A stretch of 64,000 bases of DNA, from assembly GCF_003049735.1 (NCBI RefSeq), contig NZ_PIRM01000004.1, positions 1 through 64,000 on the forward strand, read 5' to 3'. Source of the DNA: Campylobacter concisus. GTDB lineage: Bacteria; Campylobacterota; Campylobacteria; Campylobacterales; Campylobacteraceae. This document shows positions 1-8,188 of the stretch, piece after piece. The position numbers were made by a program, and so were the translations under genes. The notes under the pieces are model-generated. The model saw only the letters and a list, made by a program, of their open reading frames with translations. It was not told where the DNA came from and ran no database searches. Each line of letters begins with the position of its first letter. Positions within the stretch are counted from its first letter, which is position 1.

Positions 1-219
1 ATAAAAGATGATGATAAGACAAGGACATTTCACTCATTTAGGCACACTTTTATAAACAAGCTCATCCAAAGTGGCCAGAGGGTTGAACATATAGCTGCCC
101 TTGTAGGGCATGAACAACAATACAAGATCACTATGAATACTTATGGAGAGCCAGTAACTCCAAAAATTCTAAAGGATCTAGTTGAAGAGGTAAATTTTTA
201 TCAAGGAGGGGAAGGGTGA
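1..219 (+). CDS. Tyrosine recombinase / phage-type integrase, C-terminal part (5' end outside window)
   Basis: The window opens inside an open frame that closes with TGA at 217-219 (72 codons visible). The visible part carries the C-terminal catalytic signature of tyrosine recombinases: HSFRHTF (the HxxR box), then LVGHE with the second conserved His about 23 residues later, and NTYGE with the nucleophilic Tyr. This class catalyses site-specific integration and excision of mobile elements. The stop overlaps the GTG start of the next gene (positions 216-218), so the two are translationally coupled. The N-terminal arm-binding and core-binding domains are outside the window, so the subfamily cannot be judged. 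Its position with a relaxase gene fits a mobile or integrative element. I am confident of the family, not of the target site. Confidence 0.85.
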   Translation: MKDDDKTRTFHSFRHTFINKLIQSGQRVEHIAALVGHEQQYKITMNTYGEPVTPKILKDLVEEVNFYQGGEG

Positions 220-1904
220 GTACTCCTAAAGTTGATGAGCCTAATCTAAACCTTTGTGTTAGAAGTGAATTCTTAACAGCCAAAAAGGCCATTATAAGAT
301 ATGAACATAATACAAGAGAGGCCAAACATGCTAGCAAGATAGGATATCTTAGAGGCAAGAGTACACGCAATAGGTATATAGTCCTAAGCGAATATAATAA
401 CAATGGAAATATGCGGGAGATTAATAGCTCTGATAAAAACTTTAACGACAAGAAGTATATAAAGTCACTTATAATGCAATATCATAAGATGATGAAAGAT
501 GATTATGAGTCCCAAACAAAAACATATAAAAATGGCAATGTTGTTAAAAATCATTGGCGAGATAATATGGTCGGTTTTTCCGAGGTGGTCATAAGCTTTG
601 GTACTGAACGTGATAAAGAGCCAAAAGAGGGACTAAATTCTACCGAAGTAAATTTTATAAATGCTAAAGTTTCGCTAAATAGAGTACAAAGGTTTGCAAA
701 TTTATACTGTGCGAAATACAATGTAAAGTGCCTGCTTATAGCTGAGCATAATGATGAGAAAACTAAGCACTATCAGCTTATTTTTACAAACTACCTATTT
801 GGGGAACATAAAAACATTAGATTTGATGGCAAACGAGAGACTAGCGCCTTTGGTGGAGGGCTACAAGAAATGGGTGCAGAAGCGTTTGATGGTATTGCAA
901 ATCGTGGACTAAAGGGTAGTAAGCTTAGACATAAAAATTTAAAGCAAATGCACCAAACAGAAAGAGAGTATAAGAGCGAAAAAGAGTTAAAAAATAGCAT
1001 TAGAAAGCTTATAGATAAAGAAATAATAGATCATTCAGAAATAGTAAACAAATTTTTTGGTGACAAAATTGATTATTTTAAGTTAAAAGTTGACAACAAA
1101 AAGGCTTTATTAGATGCTCTTACAAATTTAGTCCTAGAACAAGCAAGAGAAAAGATAAAAATAGTTACTAATGCCGAGTTAAAACAAAACATTGAAGTGC
1201 TAAAAGAACAACTGCTAGACAAGGGTGAAGTATTGGCAAGAAATAGAGTGTTAGAGCAGTTAAATGAAGATCTGATGCAGGAAAATGAAAAACTAAAAGA
1301 GACTAATGCAACTCTAAATAATCAAAATGAAGCTATAAGAGACCAAGCCTTACAAATAAATAACCTTTCATCCAAGCTAAATCAAAAAGAAAATGAAAAC
1401 AAAAACTTGCAAGATGAATTAAACATCTTCAAAGCCGATAAAGCCCAAATAGATATTCTAAAGCAAAAAGCTGATCAAAGCGATATATTGCAAAGTAGGC
1501 TTAAAAAAGCTAATGCAGATCTAGAAAGCAAAGAAAAAACAAATCAGTCTTTGAAACAAAGAAACGAAGAGCTGGAGGCGTCGTTAAGTAACGAGAATGC
1601 CTTAAAGGAAGACAATGAAAGCAAGCTACTACAAATCGTTAAACTACAAACTTCTATAAATGGCAAAGTTCAAAGAATATCTGAGCTAGAAGAAGAAGTA
1701 AAAGTTAAAGACGAAAGGATAGAAAATTTACAGGATAAGTTAACTATATTAGAAAGCTTTAAAACGAAGGTTATTAATTTTATCTCAAAAATAAGCAATT
1801 TAATACCAAATTTTAATAAGCTGTTGAATGATGAGCCTACGGAGGTAAAAAATGAAATAAAAAGCAAAATAGCCGGCAAAGATAGTATAGGGATAGGCTT
1901 TTAG
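216..1904 (+). CDS. MobV-like (Pre/Mob) relaxase with long C-terminal coiled coil
   Basis: This is a 562-residue protein starting at a GTG that overlaps the integrase stop; AAGGAGG lies just upstream. The N-terminal third resembles MobV plasmid recombination/mobilisation relaxases: a YEHNTRE segment near residues 27-33 (the HxxR motif I holding the catalytic His in MobM), a strand VVISFG near 125, and AEHNDEKTKHYQ near 175-186, matching the metal-binding HxDExxPHxH box. In that box the Pro is Lys and the last His is Gln, so metal binding may be altered. Residues about 310-520 form a long heptad-rich coiled coil (Leu/Glu/Lys/Asn-rich), as in several Mob proteins. It would nick and unwind DNA at an oriT. 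No oriT was identified. An element-encoded protein of unknown activity is the fallback reading. Confidence 0.65.
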   Translation: MSTPKVDEPNLNLCVRSEFLTAKKAIIRYEHNTREAKHASKIGYLRGKSTRNRYIVLSEYNNNGNMREINSSDKNFNDKKYIKSLIMQYHKMMKDDYESQTKTYKNGNVVKNHWRDNMVGFSEVVISFGTERDKEPKEGLNSTEVNFINAKVSLNRVQRFANLYCAKYNVKCLLIAEHNDEKTKHYQLIFTNYLFGEHKNIRFDGKRETSAFGGGLQEMGAEAFDGIANRGLKGSKLRHKNLKQMHQTEREYKSEKELKNSIRKLIDKEIIDHSEIVNKFFGDKIDYFKLKVDNKKALLDALTNLVLEQAREKIKIVTNAELKQNIEVLKEQLLDKGEVLARNRVLEQLNEDLMQENEKLKETNATLNNQNEAIRDQALQINNLSSKLNQKENENKNLQDELNIFKADKAQIDILKQKADQSDILQSRLKKANADLESKEKTNQSLKQRNEELEASLSNENALKEDNESKLLQIVKLQTSINGKVQRISELEEEVKVKDERIENLQDKLTILESFKTKVINFISKISNLIPNFNKLLNDEPTEVKNEIKSKIAGKDSIGIGF

Positions 1905-2180
1905 TTGGATTGGTTTTTGATTTCGAATATAAAGTTACCAAAATTTTTAGTCAGCATATTTAATAAGCTTCTTTTTTGCCAACATATACCAAGTTATATA
2001 ATGTGCGAGCTGGTTACACCAAATCTGAGCGTATGTCTAGATCTTTTTTGTACTTTGGTGATGCGACCGAATTTTGTCAAAAGTTCTTAAAATATAAAAA
2101 TTTATCCCCTAAACGTCAAAATATTCTTGATAACACCTATCCATTTAAATATAATCTAACTAAAAAATTAAAGGATAAAT
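1905..2180 (+). other. AT-rich junction segment with a short gene remnant
   Basis: Between the relaxase stop and the MFS start there is no complete gene. A frame from the TTG at 1976 runs to TAG at 2207-2209 and encodes about 70 protein-like residues (including RSFLYFGD and LSPKRQNILD), with no ribosome site and no family I can name. It reads like the C-terminal tail of a lost mobile-element gene. The frame runs straight into the beginning of the MFS gene, and base composition changes sharply at about 2190, so a recombination junction probably lies there. Confidence 0.35.
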
Positions 2181-3347
2181 TTGCTTTACAGGTCGCTAAC
2201 TGTGCTTAGCCTTTGCATCGCGCAGTTTATTTGCATCGGATTTTTCGGCGAGGGGCTCGTTAGCATCCTGCGTCAAGACGGTTTTAGTTTAGAGCGCGTC
2301 GGCGCGCTTAGAGGGCTTGGACTTTTCGCGGTTTTGGCTTTTTTGTGGTCGCCGTTTATCGACGCTATAGCACTAAAAATAGGCGGTTACAAAAAGATTA
2401 TCCTAGCCTTTCAGTGCCTTACTTTGGCGATTTTATATGCGGTTTCGCTTCTAAATCCGCGCGACGATTTACCTGCTGTAATCGCTTTAGCGGTGCTTTT
2501 GGCCTTTATCTCGGCCACCTGGACGATGACGTCGAACGCATTTTTTATTAAGATTTCAAACAGTTCGAATTTAAGCTTCACAAACGCACTCAAGCTTAGC
2601 GGCGGACTGATAGGGCACGTATCCGGTAACGGCCTAACGCTCGTAATCTACGCAAAATTCGGCTGGAGTGAGGCGAATTTATTCTTGACGTCTTTGATAG
2701 CGGTTTCCTTGCTTAGCCTTGCTTTCTTTAAAGAGCCTGAGCGCGTAAACGCTGGCGAGGGGCTGGATTTTAGAGCGATGTTTGGCTTTTTTAAGGGCAA
2801 AAAGGCTTGGCTTAGCGTGCTTTTCGTACAATCTATCGGTATCTGCGCGGCGTTTGGACTGCTTAGCCCGATGCTCGTAGATATCGGCTGGAAGCTGGAA
2901 GATATCGGCGAGGTCTTGCACATATACGGCACGATATTTGGCTTCGCGGGTGCGCTCGCGGCGGGCTTTGCGGTAAAAAAGCTAGGCGCTAAAAGAGCCT
3001 TTTTATACGCCGTAGCGATGCAGACGCTAGGCATCCTGGCCATCTGGTTACCTATCGGCGGCTGGACGGACCGCGCGTCGGTACTTTTTGCTTCGAGCGC
3101 GGCGTATGCGGTATATATGGCGCAAGCGACGATAATCTCCACGATGATGATGCAACGTGCCTCGGGACGGCGACCCGCTAGCGAATACGCCGTGCAAAGC
3201 AGCCTAAATATGACATTTCAGATATTTTCTTTTTATCTCGGAACGTTTTTGGCGGGGACGTTGGGTTACGGAGCAGTCGTGCTGGGCGCGGCGGCGTTTT
3301 GCGTTTTGAGCCTAATTTATTTTATAAAGATTTATAAATTTATCTAG
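2181..3347 (+). CDS. MFS permease, RhtX/FptX-like siderophore importer
   Basis: This 388-residue protein has about 12 hydrophobic segments. The N-terminal pattern GFFGEGLVSILRQDGFSLE followed by FLWSPFID is characteristic of the RhtX/FptX and AmpG-like branch of the major facilitator superfamily, inner-membrane permeases that bring ferric siderophores or related substrates into the cytoplasm. The start is a TTG at 2181 preceded by AAAGGA at about 2170. That ribosome site lies in AT-rich DNA that seems to belong to the adjoining element, so the native N-terminus may have been replaced by a few residues. The gene is GC-rich compared with its left neighbour and sits with a TonB receptor, a hydrolase and an AraC regulator, all consistent with iron uptake. 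The substrate is unknown. Confidence 0.7.
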   Translation: MLYRSLTVLSLCIAQFICIGFFGEGLVSILRQDGFSLERVGALRGLGLFAVLAFLWSPFIDAIALKIGGYKKIILAFQCLTLAILYAVSLLNPRDDLPAVIALAVLLAFISATWTMTSNAFFIKISNSSNLSFTNALKLSGGLIGHVSGNGLTLVIYAKFGWSEANLFLTSLIAVSLLSLAFFKEPERVNAGEGLDFRAMFGFFKGKKAWLSVLFVQSIGICAAFGLLSPMLVDIGWKLEDIGEVLHIYGTIFGFAGALAAGFAVKKLGAKRAFLYAVAMQTLGILAIWLPIGGWTDRASVLFASSAAYAVYMAQATIISTMMMQRASGRRPASEYAVQSSLNMTFQIFSFYLGTFLAGTLGYGAVVLGAAAFCVLSLIYFIKIYKFI

Positions 3348-3640
3348 CGGATTGCTATTTTGCGGGATTTAAGTCGCCGTCCAGTACAAAAACGGCGTAA
3401 ATTTTATTCCGCGGAGTTTTGCAAATCGCTTTGCAGATTTAGCCCGCGTCGGCAATGCGGATTAAACGCATGCAATTTAACCCGAACGCAAGGCCGAATT
3501 TAAGTCTCTAGCGCAAAAAAGGCGGTAAATTTATCCCGAATCAAGCAAACCTACCCGCAACAGAAAAACCGCAAAACGAGCTTAAATTTACGCTTAAAAA
3601 CGCGCAAATTTGGCTCGTAAAATTTACGCAAAAGCTAAAT

Positions 3641-4405
3641 TTACAACCGCTCTTTGATGATCTTTAAAAAATCCAAAAGCGCCTTTGCGCTATGATGAGG
3701 CGTATCCTGGGCGGCGATTAGTTCGCAGTTTGGCAGCATCCTCGACACTTGCAAAGCGACGGCAAAAGGCACTTCCTCGTCGGCTCTGGAGTGATACATA
3801 AGCACGCTTTGCGAGACGTCTTTTAGCTCAAATCCCCACGGTCTGGCTTGAAGCCAAAGGTCAAAACCGATGCCGTTAAGCTGAGCTTTTATCGCTTCTT
3901 TTAGCGCACCCTTAGCCTGCGAGCCGTATTTTTCCCACGCCATTTGCGCCGTATTTTCAGGAGTATTACGCAAAGCGAAATCGTAAATTTCCTTTATGTG
4001 CACATAGTCGGAGTAGCTTGTCAAAAGCTCGGGCGGGGCGTTAAATCCGCTTAGTATAAATACCTTTTTCGCCTCTTCGCCGCAAGCTACTGCCGTAGCG
4101 TAGGCATAAGCCGCGCCCACCGACTCGCCTAGCACGCTAAATTCGCTTAGATTTAAGGCTTTGAAAAGCTCTTTTGAGCGTAAGGCTAATTTTAAAAAAC
4201 TATCGTCCGCGCTAAAAAGCGAGCTGTCAAAATGCCCGCTTCTGTATATTAAAACGAGCCTTATTTGATTTTTCTCGCAGAAATTTATCAAGGTATTTTG
4301 CGGAAAAATCATCAGCGGATGGTGATAAACCAAAACATCCTTAAAATCGCTACCTAAGTCCTCGTAGCTTAGATTTTCGCCGCTTTTAAATTTAAAATTT
4401 TTCAT
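3641..4405 (-). CDS. Alpha/beta-fold hydrolase (possible siderophore-associated esterase)
   Basis: This 254-residue protein has an alpha/beta-hydrolase triad: LGESVGAA (GxSxG-type nucleophile elbow, Ser near residue 114), SRADEEVPF carrying the acid, and DTPHHSAK near the C-terminus with the His. There is no signal peptide, so it should be cytoplasmic. It lies 8 bases downstream of the TonB receptor gene on the same strand and is surely co-transcribed with it. In such company an esterase releasing iron from an ester-type siderophore is possible, but the sequence does not prove it; peptidase or lipase-like roles remain open. The 293 bases to its left (3348-3640) are GC-rich, with repeated cgtaaattt/aaatttacg words and no open frame worth calling. 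Confidence 0.65.
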   Translation of the reverse strand: MKNFKFKSGENLSYEDLGSDFKDVLVYHHPLMIFPQNTLINFCEKNQIRLVLIYRSGHFDSSLFSADDSFLKLALRSKELFKALNLSEFSVLGESVGAAYAYATAVACGEEAKKVFILSGFNAPPELLTSYSDYVHIKEIYDFALRNTPENTAQMAWEKYGSQAKGALKEAIKAQLNGIGFDLWLQARPWGFELKDVSQSVLMYHSRADEEVPFAVALQVSRMLPNCELIAAQDTPHHSAKALLDFLKIIKERL

Positions 4406-4413
4406 CTTTTTCC

Positions 4414-6369
4414 TTAAAATTTATACTCGAATTTTACGCCGATCTCGCGAGGGTCGGACAGGTAGTGCATCGTGGCGTATTTTACGTCGTGATCTTTGTC
4501 GAAAAGATTATTAGCGTAAATATAAACGTTGGTATTTTTGTGATTAAAGCCTACTTTTGCATCGACGGTCGCGTAGCCCGCATTTTCTACGACATTGGCC
4601 TTGTCGGTATAAAATTTGCTCTGTCCTCGCAAAAATGCCGCCGCGTAAAATCCGCTTGGAGCCTCATACGAAAGCCCTGCGCCATAAGTTAGCCTTGGCG
4701 CGTAATATACGTATTTACCGCTATAATCGCCCTGTGCGTCTTTATAGTCTTTAAAAACGCTTTTTGCATATCCCAAATTTGCGCTAAGCTTTAATCCATC
4801 CGTTAAAAGCGTTGCGGCGTCAAACTCAAAGCCCTGAGAGCGAGCCTTGCCGGCGTTCTCTGCCACCGTGATATTAGGCGCTACGATGACGCTTACTACT
4901 TGCTTGTTTTTGATATCGGCGCGAAAAACGGCGGCGCCTAGTTCAAACCGCTCCCAAGCCCCTTTTACGCCGACTTCGTAGCTAGTCATAGTCTCTTTAT
5001 CGTACCATTTTTTAGACGTAGGCGAGGCGGCCCAAAAACCGCCCGGCTTATAACCCTTAGATACGCTCACATACGCCGTAACCTCGTCGTTTATAGCATA
5101 CTTTAGCCCAATCTTAGGCGATAGCGCGCTATATGAATCGCTTAAATTTTCACCCCTCATGCGGTTTTGAAATTTGACCCTATCTTTGTCGAATCTAGCT
5201 CCCAAAATAACCGAAAAATCAAGCGGTAGATAAATTTCATTATGCGTAAAAACGCCGTAGTTTTTACTTCTGGTTTTGTTATTTTGCAGCGAGCGAATAC
5301 CGCCGAACATCACGCTATTTACGCTACTTCGCACGTCTCTTTGCGTAGCGCCCGCCGCAGCACCTAGGACGAATTTGCCATACGCGTTATCGGCGCTAAA
5401 TCTAAACTCCTGCGTAAAATCATTTCTATCCTCTTTGTAATACACATCCAACAAGGACGCGGGGCGATGATCACCGTCGTAACTACTGTCGTTTTTATAA
5501 TCCCTAAAAGTCGTAAGCGAAGTGAGCGCGTAATCACTAAATCTATATTCGGCTTTGAGCGATGCTTCGTAGTTTTTGGCATTTTCCTTGCCTTCTATGC
5601 CGTTAGCATAACGCGTTCTATCGGTCGCGTTAGGCAGATTTGATCTTTGCGCACCGTTAGCTATCTTGTAATGATTTTGAATAAGATCTACCGTAAGCTC
5701 ATCCGTAGGCAAAAATCTAAAATAAATTTTGCCGTAAAGGGCATCTTTGTAGTCGTCGCTTTTGTTTAAATTTTCGTTATACATAAAACCGTTTTTCTTT
5801 TCGCTAAAACCTGTAAAACTAGCCAGAAATTTATCCTTTACTATTGCTCCGCCTGCACTAAAGCTAATGCCTCGCAGACTATCTTTGCCCAGTTTTAGCC
5901 CGATCTTAGCTTGCGGTTCGTTTGTCGGGGCTTTGGAGACCGCATTTATCACGCCGGCGTAAGCATTTTTGCCGTAAAGCGCGCTTTGAGGCCCTTTTAG
6001 GATCTCGATGCGCTCGATATCCTCTAAAAATACGTAGTTACCGTAAGTGCCAAGATAGCTCACGCCGTCAAGATAGAGCCCGACGTTTGGGCTATCAAAT
6101 GCGTAATCGCTCGTAACGCCGCGCATGATAAAAAGCGAAATACCTCCGCCTTGCAAAAACGATAAATTTGACGATGCGCTCCTAAGCCCGTTTAGATCTT
6201 TTACTTCTCTAAGCCGCAACTCTTTTTCGTCCAGCACGCTCACCGTAGCTGCCAGTTCGCTAGCGTTTTCATCGATTTTTTGAGCCGATACGATGACCCC
6301 GTCCAGCCTCACGTCGGGAGCTGCTATCGCTAGCGCCGCAACCGCGCTTAAAAACAAAATTTTTCTCAC
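4414..6369 (-). CDS. TonB-dependent outer-membrane receptor
   Basis: This 651-residue receptor has a Sec signal peptide (MRKILFLSAVAALAIAAP), a TonB-box-like DGVIVSA at about 23-29, and a plug domain with LKGPQSALYGKNAYAGVI at about 129-146. The long beta-barrel ends in the terminal aromatic VKFEYKF, the outer-membrane assembly signal. It imports a ligand, most likely a ferric siderophore, across the outer membrane using TonB energy. The start is GTG with AGGAG about 7 bases upstream. The downstream hydrolase is in the same operon and the AraC-type regulator gene is divergent, an arrangement like FptA/PchR systems. A promoter with a Fur-like half-site lies in the intergenic region. The ligand cannot be told from sequence. 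Confidence 0.88.
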   Translation of the reverse strand: MRKILFLSAVAALAIAAPDVRLDGVIVSAQKIDENASELAATVSVLDEKELRLREVKDLNGLRSASSNLSFLQGGGISLFIMRGVTSDYAFDSPNVGLYLDGVSYLGTYGNYVFLEDIERIEILKGPQSALYGKNAYAGVINAVSKAPTNEPQAKIGLKLGKDSLRGISFSAGGAIVKDKFLASFTGFSEKKNGFMYNENLNKSDDYKDALYGKIYFRFLPTDELTVDLIQNHYKIANGAQRSNLPNATDRTRYANGIEGKENAKNYEASLKAEYRFSDYALTSLTTFRDYKNDSSYDGDHRPASLLDVYYKEDRNDFTQEFRFSADNAYGKFVLGAAAGATQRDVRSSVNSVMFGGIRSLQNNKTRSKNYGVFTHNEIYLPLDFSVILGARFDKDRVKFQNRMRGENLSDSYSALSPKIGLKYAINDEVTAYVSVSKGYKPGGFWAASPTSKKWYDKETMTSYEVGVKGAWERFELGAAVFRADIKNKQVVSVIVAPNITVAENAGKARSQGFEFDAATLLTDGLKLSANLGYAKSVFKDYKDAQGDYSGKYVYYAPRLTYGAGLSYEAPSGFYAAAFLRGQSKFYTDKANVVENAGYATVDAKVGFNHKNTNVYIYANNLFDKDHDVKYATMHYLSDPREIGVKFEYKF

Positions 6370-6405
6370 TTTAGACTCCTTTTATAATTTCTTTACTTTA
6401 AGGAT

Positions 6406-6434
6406 AGTATAATAGTTTTGAGATTTATTATCAA
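6406..6434 (-). promoter_or_regulatory. Sigma70-type promoter for the TonB receptor operon, with Fur-like half-site
   Basis: Read on the minus strand, TTGATA (6429-6434) and TATACT (6406-6411) are separated by exactly 17 bases, and the GTG start follows about 36 bases downstream. TGATAAT overlaps the -35 box and resembles half of a Fur box, which would give iron repression. An AraC-type operator is likely nearby but I cannot recognise one. Confidence 0.6.
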
Positions 6435-6441
6435 CCAGAAA

Positions 6442-6470
6442 TTTACAAATGACGGATTTATTTTTATATT
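6442..6470 (+). promoter_or_regulatory. Possible promoter of the AraC-type regulator gene
   Basis: TTTACA (6442-6447) and TATATT (6465-6470) are 17 bases apart on the plus strand. The -10 box ends only 12 bases before the TTG start, so the leader would be very short; transcription could also start further upstream. Confidence 0.35.
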
Positions 6471-6482
6471 TAAAGGAAAAAT

Positions 6483-7394
6483 TTGCGCACGGTATCCGCA
6501 GACGTTTTTATGGATAAATTTAAGAGCAGCGAAGACGGGGTTTTGGCTGGTCTTGGTGTCAAAATCCGCGCCAAAAATATCGCGCTAAGCGATGAAATAG
6601 CCTTCGGCGCGATAAAAATGGACGCCAAAGACGACACCAAAATAGTCGGCGATTTTCACGCTTTGCGGGGTTGCTTTATAAATTTCACCCTACAAGGAGG
6701 CATCAGACTAAGCTCGGCGAATGGTAAAATCGAATACAAAAGCGGACTATCAACGATCAGCTCGGTCGATCTACCAAGCTCGGATCAAGAGATTTACGGC
6801 GGCGCGCACGCAGGAATAAATTTATTCCTAGAAAACTCGTTTATGAGCTCAAATTTCGGTGATCTTATCGAGCTTGGCGCAAACAAACTCGTCTCGCAAA
6901 ACGACACCTGCGCCGTAAATAAAATTTTATTAAACCAAATTTTATCGTTAAACGCCGACGAGCCGCTTGAAAGACTGCTTTTAGAAAGTAAAATTTTAGA
7001 GCTTATTTATAACGAATTCAGCCGCCTAAAATGCCCAAATAAGCATGTTATACTAGACGAAGCGGACAAAAACGCGCTACAAAAAGCCAGGCAAATTTTA
7101 AGCATGGATATCAAAAATCCGCCGTCTATAAAAGAGCTCTCAAAACAGGTGCGGCTGAACGAATTTAAACTTAAAGTCGGCTTTAAAAGTTTGTTCGGGC
7201 AAACTCCTTACGAATTTTTGCGCGAAGAGCGAATGAAACGAGCGCTGGCGATGCTGCAAGGCTCGGAGCTAAATATCGCTGAAATTTCGGTTGCGACGGG
7301 CTTTAAAAATCAAAGCCACTTCAGCAAGCTTTTTTGCGATTATTACGGCACGGCACCAAAAAATTTGATGAAAAATAGAAAATATTATTATTAA
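6483..7394 (+). CDS. AraC-family transcriptional regulator (PchR-like)
   Basis: This is a 303-residue regulator. The C-terminal ~100 residues contain the two helix-turn-helix motifs of the AraC family: SIKELSKQVRLNEFKLKVGF for the first, then GFKNQSHFSKLFCDYYGTAP for the second recognition helix and family signature. The N-terminal ~190 residues are a ligand-sensing domain without recognisable motifs, as in PchR, which senses a siderophore. The start is TTG at 6483 with AAAGGA 7 bases upstream; an alternative ATG at 6510 has no ribosome site. It is divergent from the TonB receptor-hydrolase operon and probably controls it. It has the same elevated GC content as the rest of the uptake module, unlike the AT-rich DNA that follows. 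Confidence 0.82.
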   Translation: MRTVSADVFMDKFKSSEDGVLAGLGVKIRAKNIALSDEIAFGAIKMDAKDDTKIVGDFHALRGCFINFTLQGGIRLSSANGKIEYKSGLSTISSVDLPSSDQEIYGGAHAGINLFLENSFMSSNFGDLIELGANKLVSQNDTCAVNKILLNQILSLNADEPLERLLLESKILELIYNEFSRLKCPNKHVILDEADKNALQKARQILSMDIKNPPSIKELSKQVRLNEFKLKVGFKSLFGQTPYEFLREERMKRALAMLQGSELNIAEISVATGFKNQSHFSKLFCDYYGTAPKNLMKNRKYYY

Positions 7395-7558
7395 TTTTTA
7401 CGAGATTTGCCCGTAAATTTGCCGCGAACGGCGCTCAAAAGCCTGTTAAGATAATATTTCTAGTGATGACCACATATAAAAATATGCTCAAATTGGCAGT
7501 GCTTACCAAAGCGTATATTGTACGCCGCCTATGCTTGCAAATCGGAAGCATTTATAAG

Positions 7559-7582
7559 CTTTTAACGAATGATCGTTAAAAG
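7559..7582. repeat. Perfect 10-bp hairpin, terminator-like
   Basis: CTTTTAACGA (7559-7568) pairs perfectly with TCGTTAAAAG (7573-7582) around the loop ATGA, followed by TTTTCTATT on the plus strand. It may terminate transcription from the AraC gene, though it lies 165 bases past the stop. Confidence 0.5.
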
Positions 7583-7593
7583 TTTTCTATTAA

Positions 7594-7655
7594 AAAACTT
7601 AGACCTTTTATTTACGAAAATCATTTTTTGGTAGATAAAGTTTAGTCTAAGTTTT
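7594..7655. repeat. 11-bp inverted repeat
   Basis: AAAACTTAGAC (7594-7604) is the exact reverse complement of GTCTAAGTTTT (7645-7655), with 40 bases between. It could form a long stem in RNA or be the ends of a small decayed element. Confidence 0.5.
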
Positions 7656-7656
7656 C

Positions 7657-7689
7657 ATATTTTTCTTTTGCTCGGCCAAAGAAAAATAT
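7657..7689. repeat. 12-bp inverted repeat with an alternative stem
   Basis: ATATTTTTCTTT (7657-7668) pairs exactly with AAAGAAAAATAT (7678-7689) around a 9-base loop. A competing stem, CGGCCAA (7673-7679) with TTGGCCG (7689-7695), overlaps it, so two mutually exclusive folds are possible. Confidence 0.5.
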
Positions 7690-7711
7690 TGGCCGTCTGC
7701 CAAGACCTTAC

Positions 7712-7733
7712 AGCAAACTCAAATGAGTTTGCT
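7712..7733. repeat. Perfect 10-bp palindrome with 2-base centre
   Basis: AGCAAACTCA (7712-7721) and TGAGTTTGCT (7724-7733) are exact reverse complements separated by AA. This could be an operator-like site or a hairpin; its function is unknown. Confidence 0.5.
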
Positions 7734-8111
7734 AAGTAAGTATTATCATACATACTATGAAAAAAATTACTTGATGCTTGTATATTGATAGATGATATTA
7801 TTTTATGAGTGTGTCAAGAAGGAAAAATGGTTTCTTAGTAACTTAAAATAAAATAAATATTTTTTTTAATATTAAAATTTATTTTTAATATTTACTTAAA
7901 TAATAGATATAACGAGTTGGTTTTTTATAATTTCCACACAAGCTCGCATGACTTTTGGTGTCTTGGTAAAATTTTACAAAAAACGTGTTAAAATTACTGC
8001 AAGCTTAAGAATTTGCTACATAAAATTTTATTTTGCTACAAACATTAAGCTATATTTCATGAAAGGTGACTGCAATATAATATTGTAGAAACATCGTAGT
8101 TTAGGTATTTA

Positions 8112-8188
8112 TGGTGTCACGGGGGAGACTTGAACTCCCGACCTCCGGCTTATGAGACCAGCGCTCTAACCAGCTGAGCTACCGTGAC
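8112..8188 (-). tRNA. tRNA with CAT anticodon (elongator tRNA-Met or tRNA-Ile2)
   Basis: Read on the minus strand, a complete 77-base cloverleaf is visible: acceptor stem GTCACGG/CCGTGAC, D arm with GCTC/GAGC, anticodon stem CTGGT/GCCGG enclosing the loop CTCATAA (anticodon CAT), T arm GGGAG-TTCAAGT-CTCCC, discriminator A and an encoded CCA (8112-8114). G1-C72 is paired, so it is not an initiator tRNA. Elongator Met cannot be told from lysidine-modified Ile2 by eye. The 3' end points left toward the accessory region, the usual orientation for tRNA genes used as integration sites. Confidence 0.93.

Larger units (their letters stand above)
7395..8111. other. Non-coding stretch of 717 bases, hairpin-rich and then AT-rich
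   Basis: I see no convincing gene. The first ~45 bases keep the GC-rich character of the AraC gene, then composition drops. Positions 7559-7733 hold four strong inverted repeats (listed separately). The segment 7840-8110 is very AT-rich and featureless. It lies between the accessory module and the 3' end of the CAT tRNA, where the end of an integrated element is expected. Confidence 0.6.

Noticed and set aside
131..451. Open frame of 106 residues on the minus strand at the left edge
   Set aside because: It lies opposite the integrase end and the relaxase start, is Leu/Ser-rich as expected of antisense frames, and has no ribosome site.
2648..3142. 164-residue minus-strand frame inside the MFS gene
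   Set aside because: It is an antisense shadow of a membrane protein gene in GC-rich DNA.
7559..7733. CRISPR array
   Set aside because: The repeats are inverted, not direct, of different sequence, and have no regular spacers; no cas genes are in the window.
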